Below, one piece after another: positions 6,227 through 6,350 of a stretch of 6,350 bases of DNA (position 1 is its first letter; each line of letters opens with the position of its first letter). The stretch comes from an uncultured Eubacteriales bacterium (GTDB lineage Bacteria > Bacillota > Clostridia > Christensenellales > Borkfalkiaceae). Both the position numbers and the translations under genes were made by a program. Location of the stretch: positions 1 through 6,350 of the forward strand of contig USOJ01000070.1 of the NCBI GenBank assembly GCA_900556195.1. The letters run 5' to 3'. The notes below the pieces were generated by a model that ran no database searches, was not told the DNA's origin, and worked only from the letters and a program-made list of their open reading frames with translations.

Positions 6227-6350
6227 ATTCGGACCGAGCGGCAACAGCGAAAGTTTTATTGCCGAAAAACACAAATCAACGGTAGAAGCGGCGGCGTGGT
6301 GTAAGGCTCGCGGACTCGACTGGTACGAGTATTCTTTCGGTCGGGGCGTA
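6219..6350 (+). CDS. Endonuclease IV-like TIM-barrel protein, 5' end only
   Basis: The first 44 residues are visible and the gene runs off the window. They begin M-I-K-F-G-P-S-G-N-S-E-S-F and end Y-E-Y-S-F-G-R-G-V. This matches the N-terminus of clostridial proteins annotated as deoxyribonuclease IV or AP endonuclease family 2 (Nfo-like, xylose-isomerase-like TIM barrel), where G-P-S-G-N-S and Y-E-Y-x-x-G-R-G-V are characteristic. Classical members cut DNA at abasic sites with a three-zinc centre. The metal ligands (His, Glu, Asp) lie beyond the window, so activity cannot be judged. It overlaps ribF by 8 nt and has a good Shine-Dalgarno, so it belongs to the same operon. Its presence where Bacillus has rpsO is notable. 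It could instead be a TIM-barrel isomerase or epimerase. Confidence 0.72.
   Translation, partial: MIKFGPSGNSESFIAEKHKSTVEAAAWCKARGLDWYEYSFGRGV

Overview
This window looks like a core-genome translation and RNA-maturation operon from a bacterium, most likely an uncultured, mid-GC member of Bacillota (Clostridia-type). The gene order supports this: L7Ae-like protein (ylxQ), infB, rbfA, a DHH-family nrnA, truB, ribF, then an endonuclease IV-like gene. This is the Firmicutes nusA-ylxR-ylxQ-infB operon with the clostridial variant that carries nrnA between rbfA and truB. The proteins also have clostridial features, such as a long Lys/Glu-rich IF2 N-terminus and a TruB with a short C-terminal domain. 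The genus cannot be told from the sequence. All genes are on the + strand and share one codon style: AGA for arginine, many NCG and TCG codons, and frequent GTC-GAC. I see no sign of recent transfer, no mobile element, no tRNA or rRNA, and no CRISPR.

Layout: 1-205 is the 3' end of the L7Ae-family gene. After a 1-nt gap comes infB (207-3047, 946 aa, intact, all five G motifs present). The only real intergenic space follows (3048-3162, 115 nt). It holds a perfect TATAAT hexamer, a long imperfect hairpin, and a C(UUCG)G hairpin that abuts the rbfA Shine-Dalgarno. The remaining genes overlap their neighbours: rbfA (3163-3534) and nrnA by 11 nt, nrnA (3524-4477) and truB by 1 nt, truB (4477-5343) and ribF by 14 nt, and ribF (5330-6226) and the endonuclease IV-like gene (6219 to the window edge) by 8 nt. 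This is a tightly coupled polycistronic unit.

How the genes work together: IF2 starts translation, RbfA matures the 30S subunit, TruB makes pseudouridine 55 in tRNA, NrnA removes nanoRNA and pAp, and RibF makes FMN and FAD. The last gene is probably a DNA-repair or TIM-barrel hydrolase gene that has joined the operon tail.

I found no convincing undescribed system. The coding part is ordinary housekeeping. The most interesting unexplained signal is the structured infB-rbfA spacer. Smaller points are motif substitutions in RbfA and RibF and the unusual operon tail.
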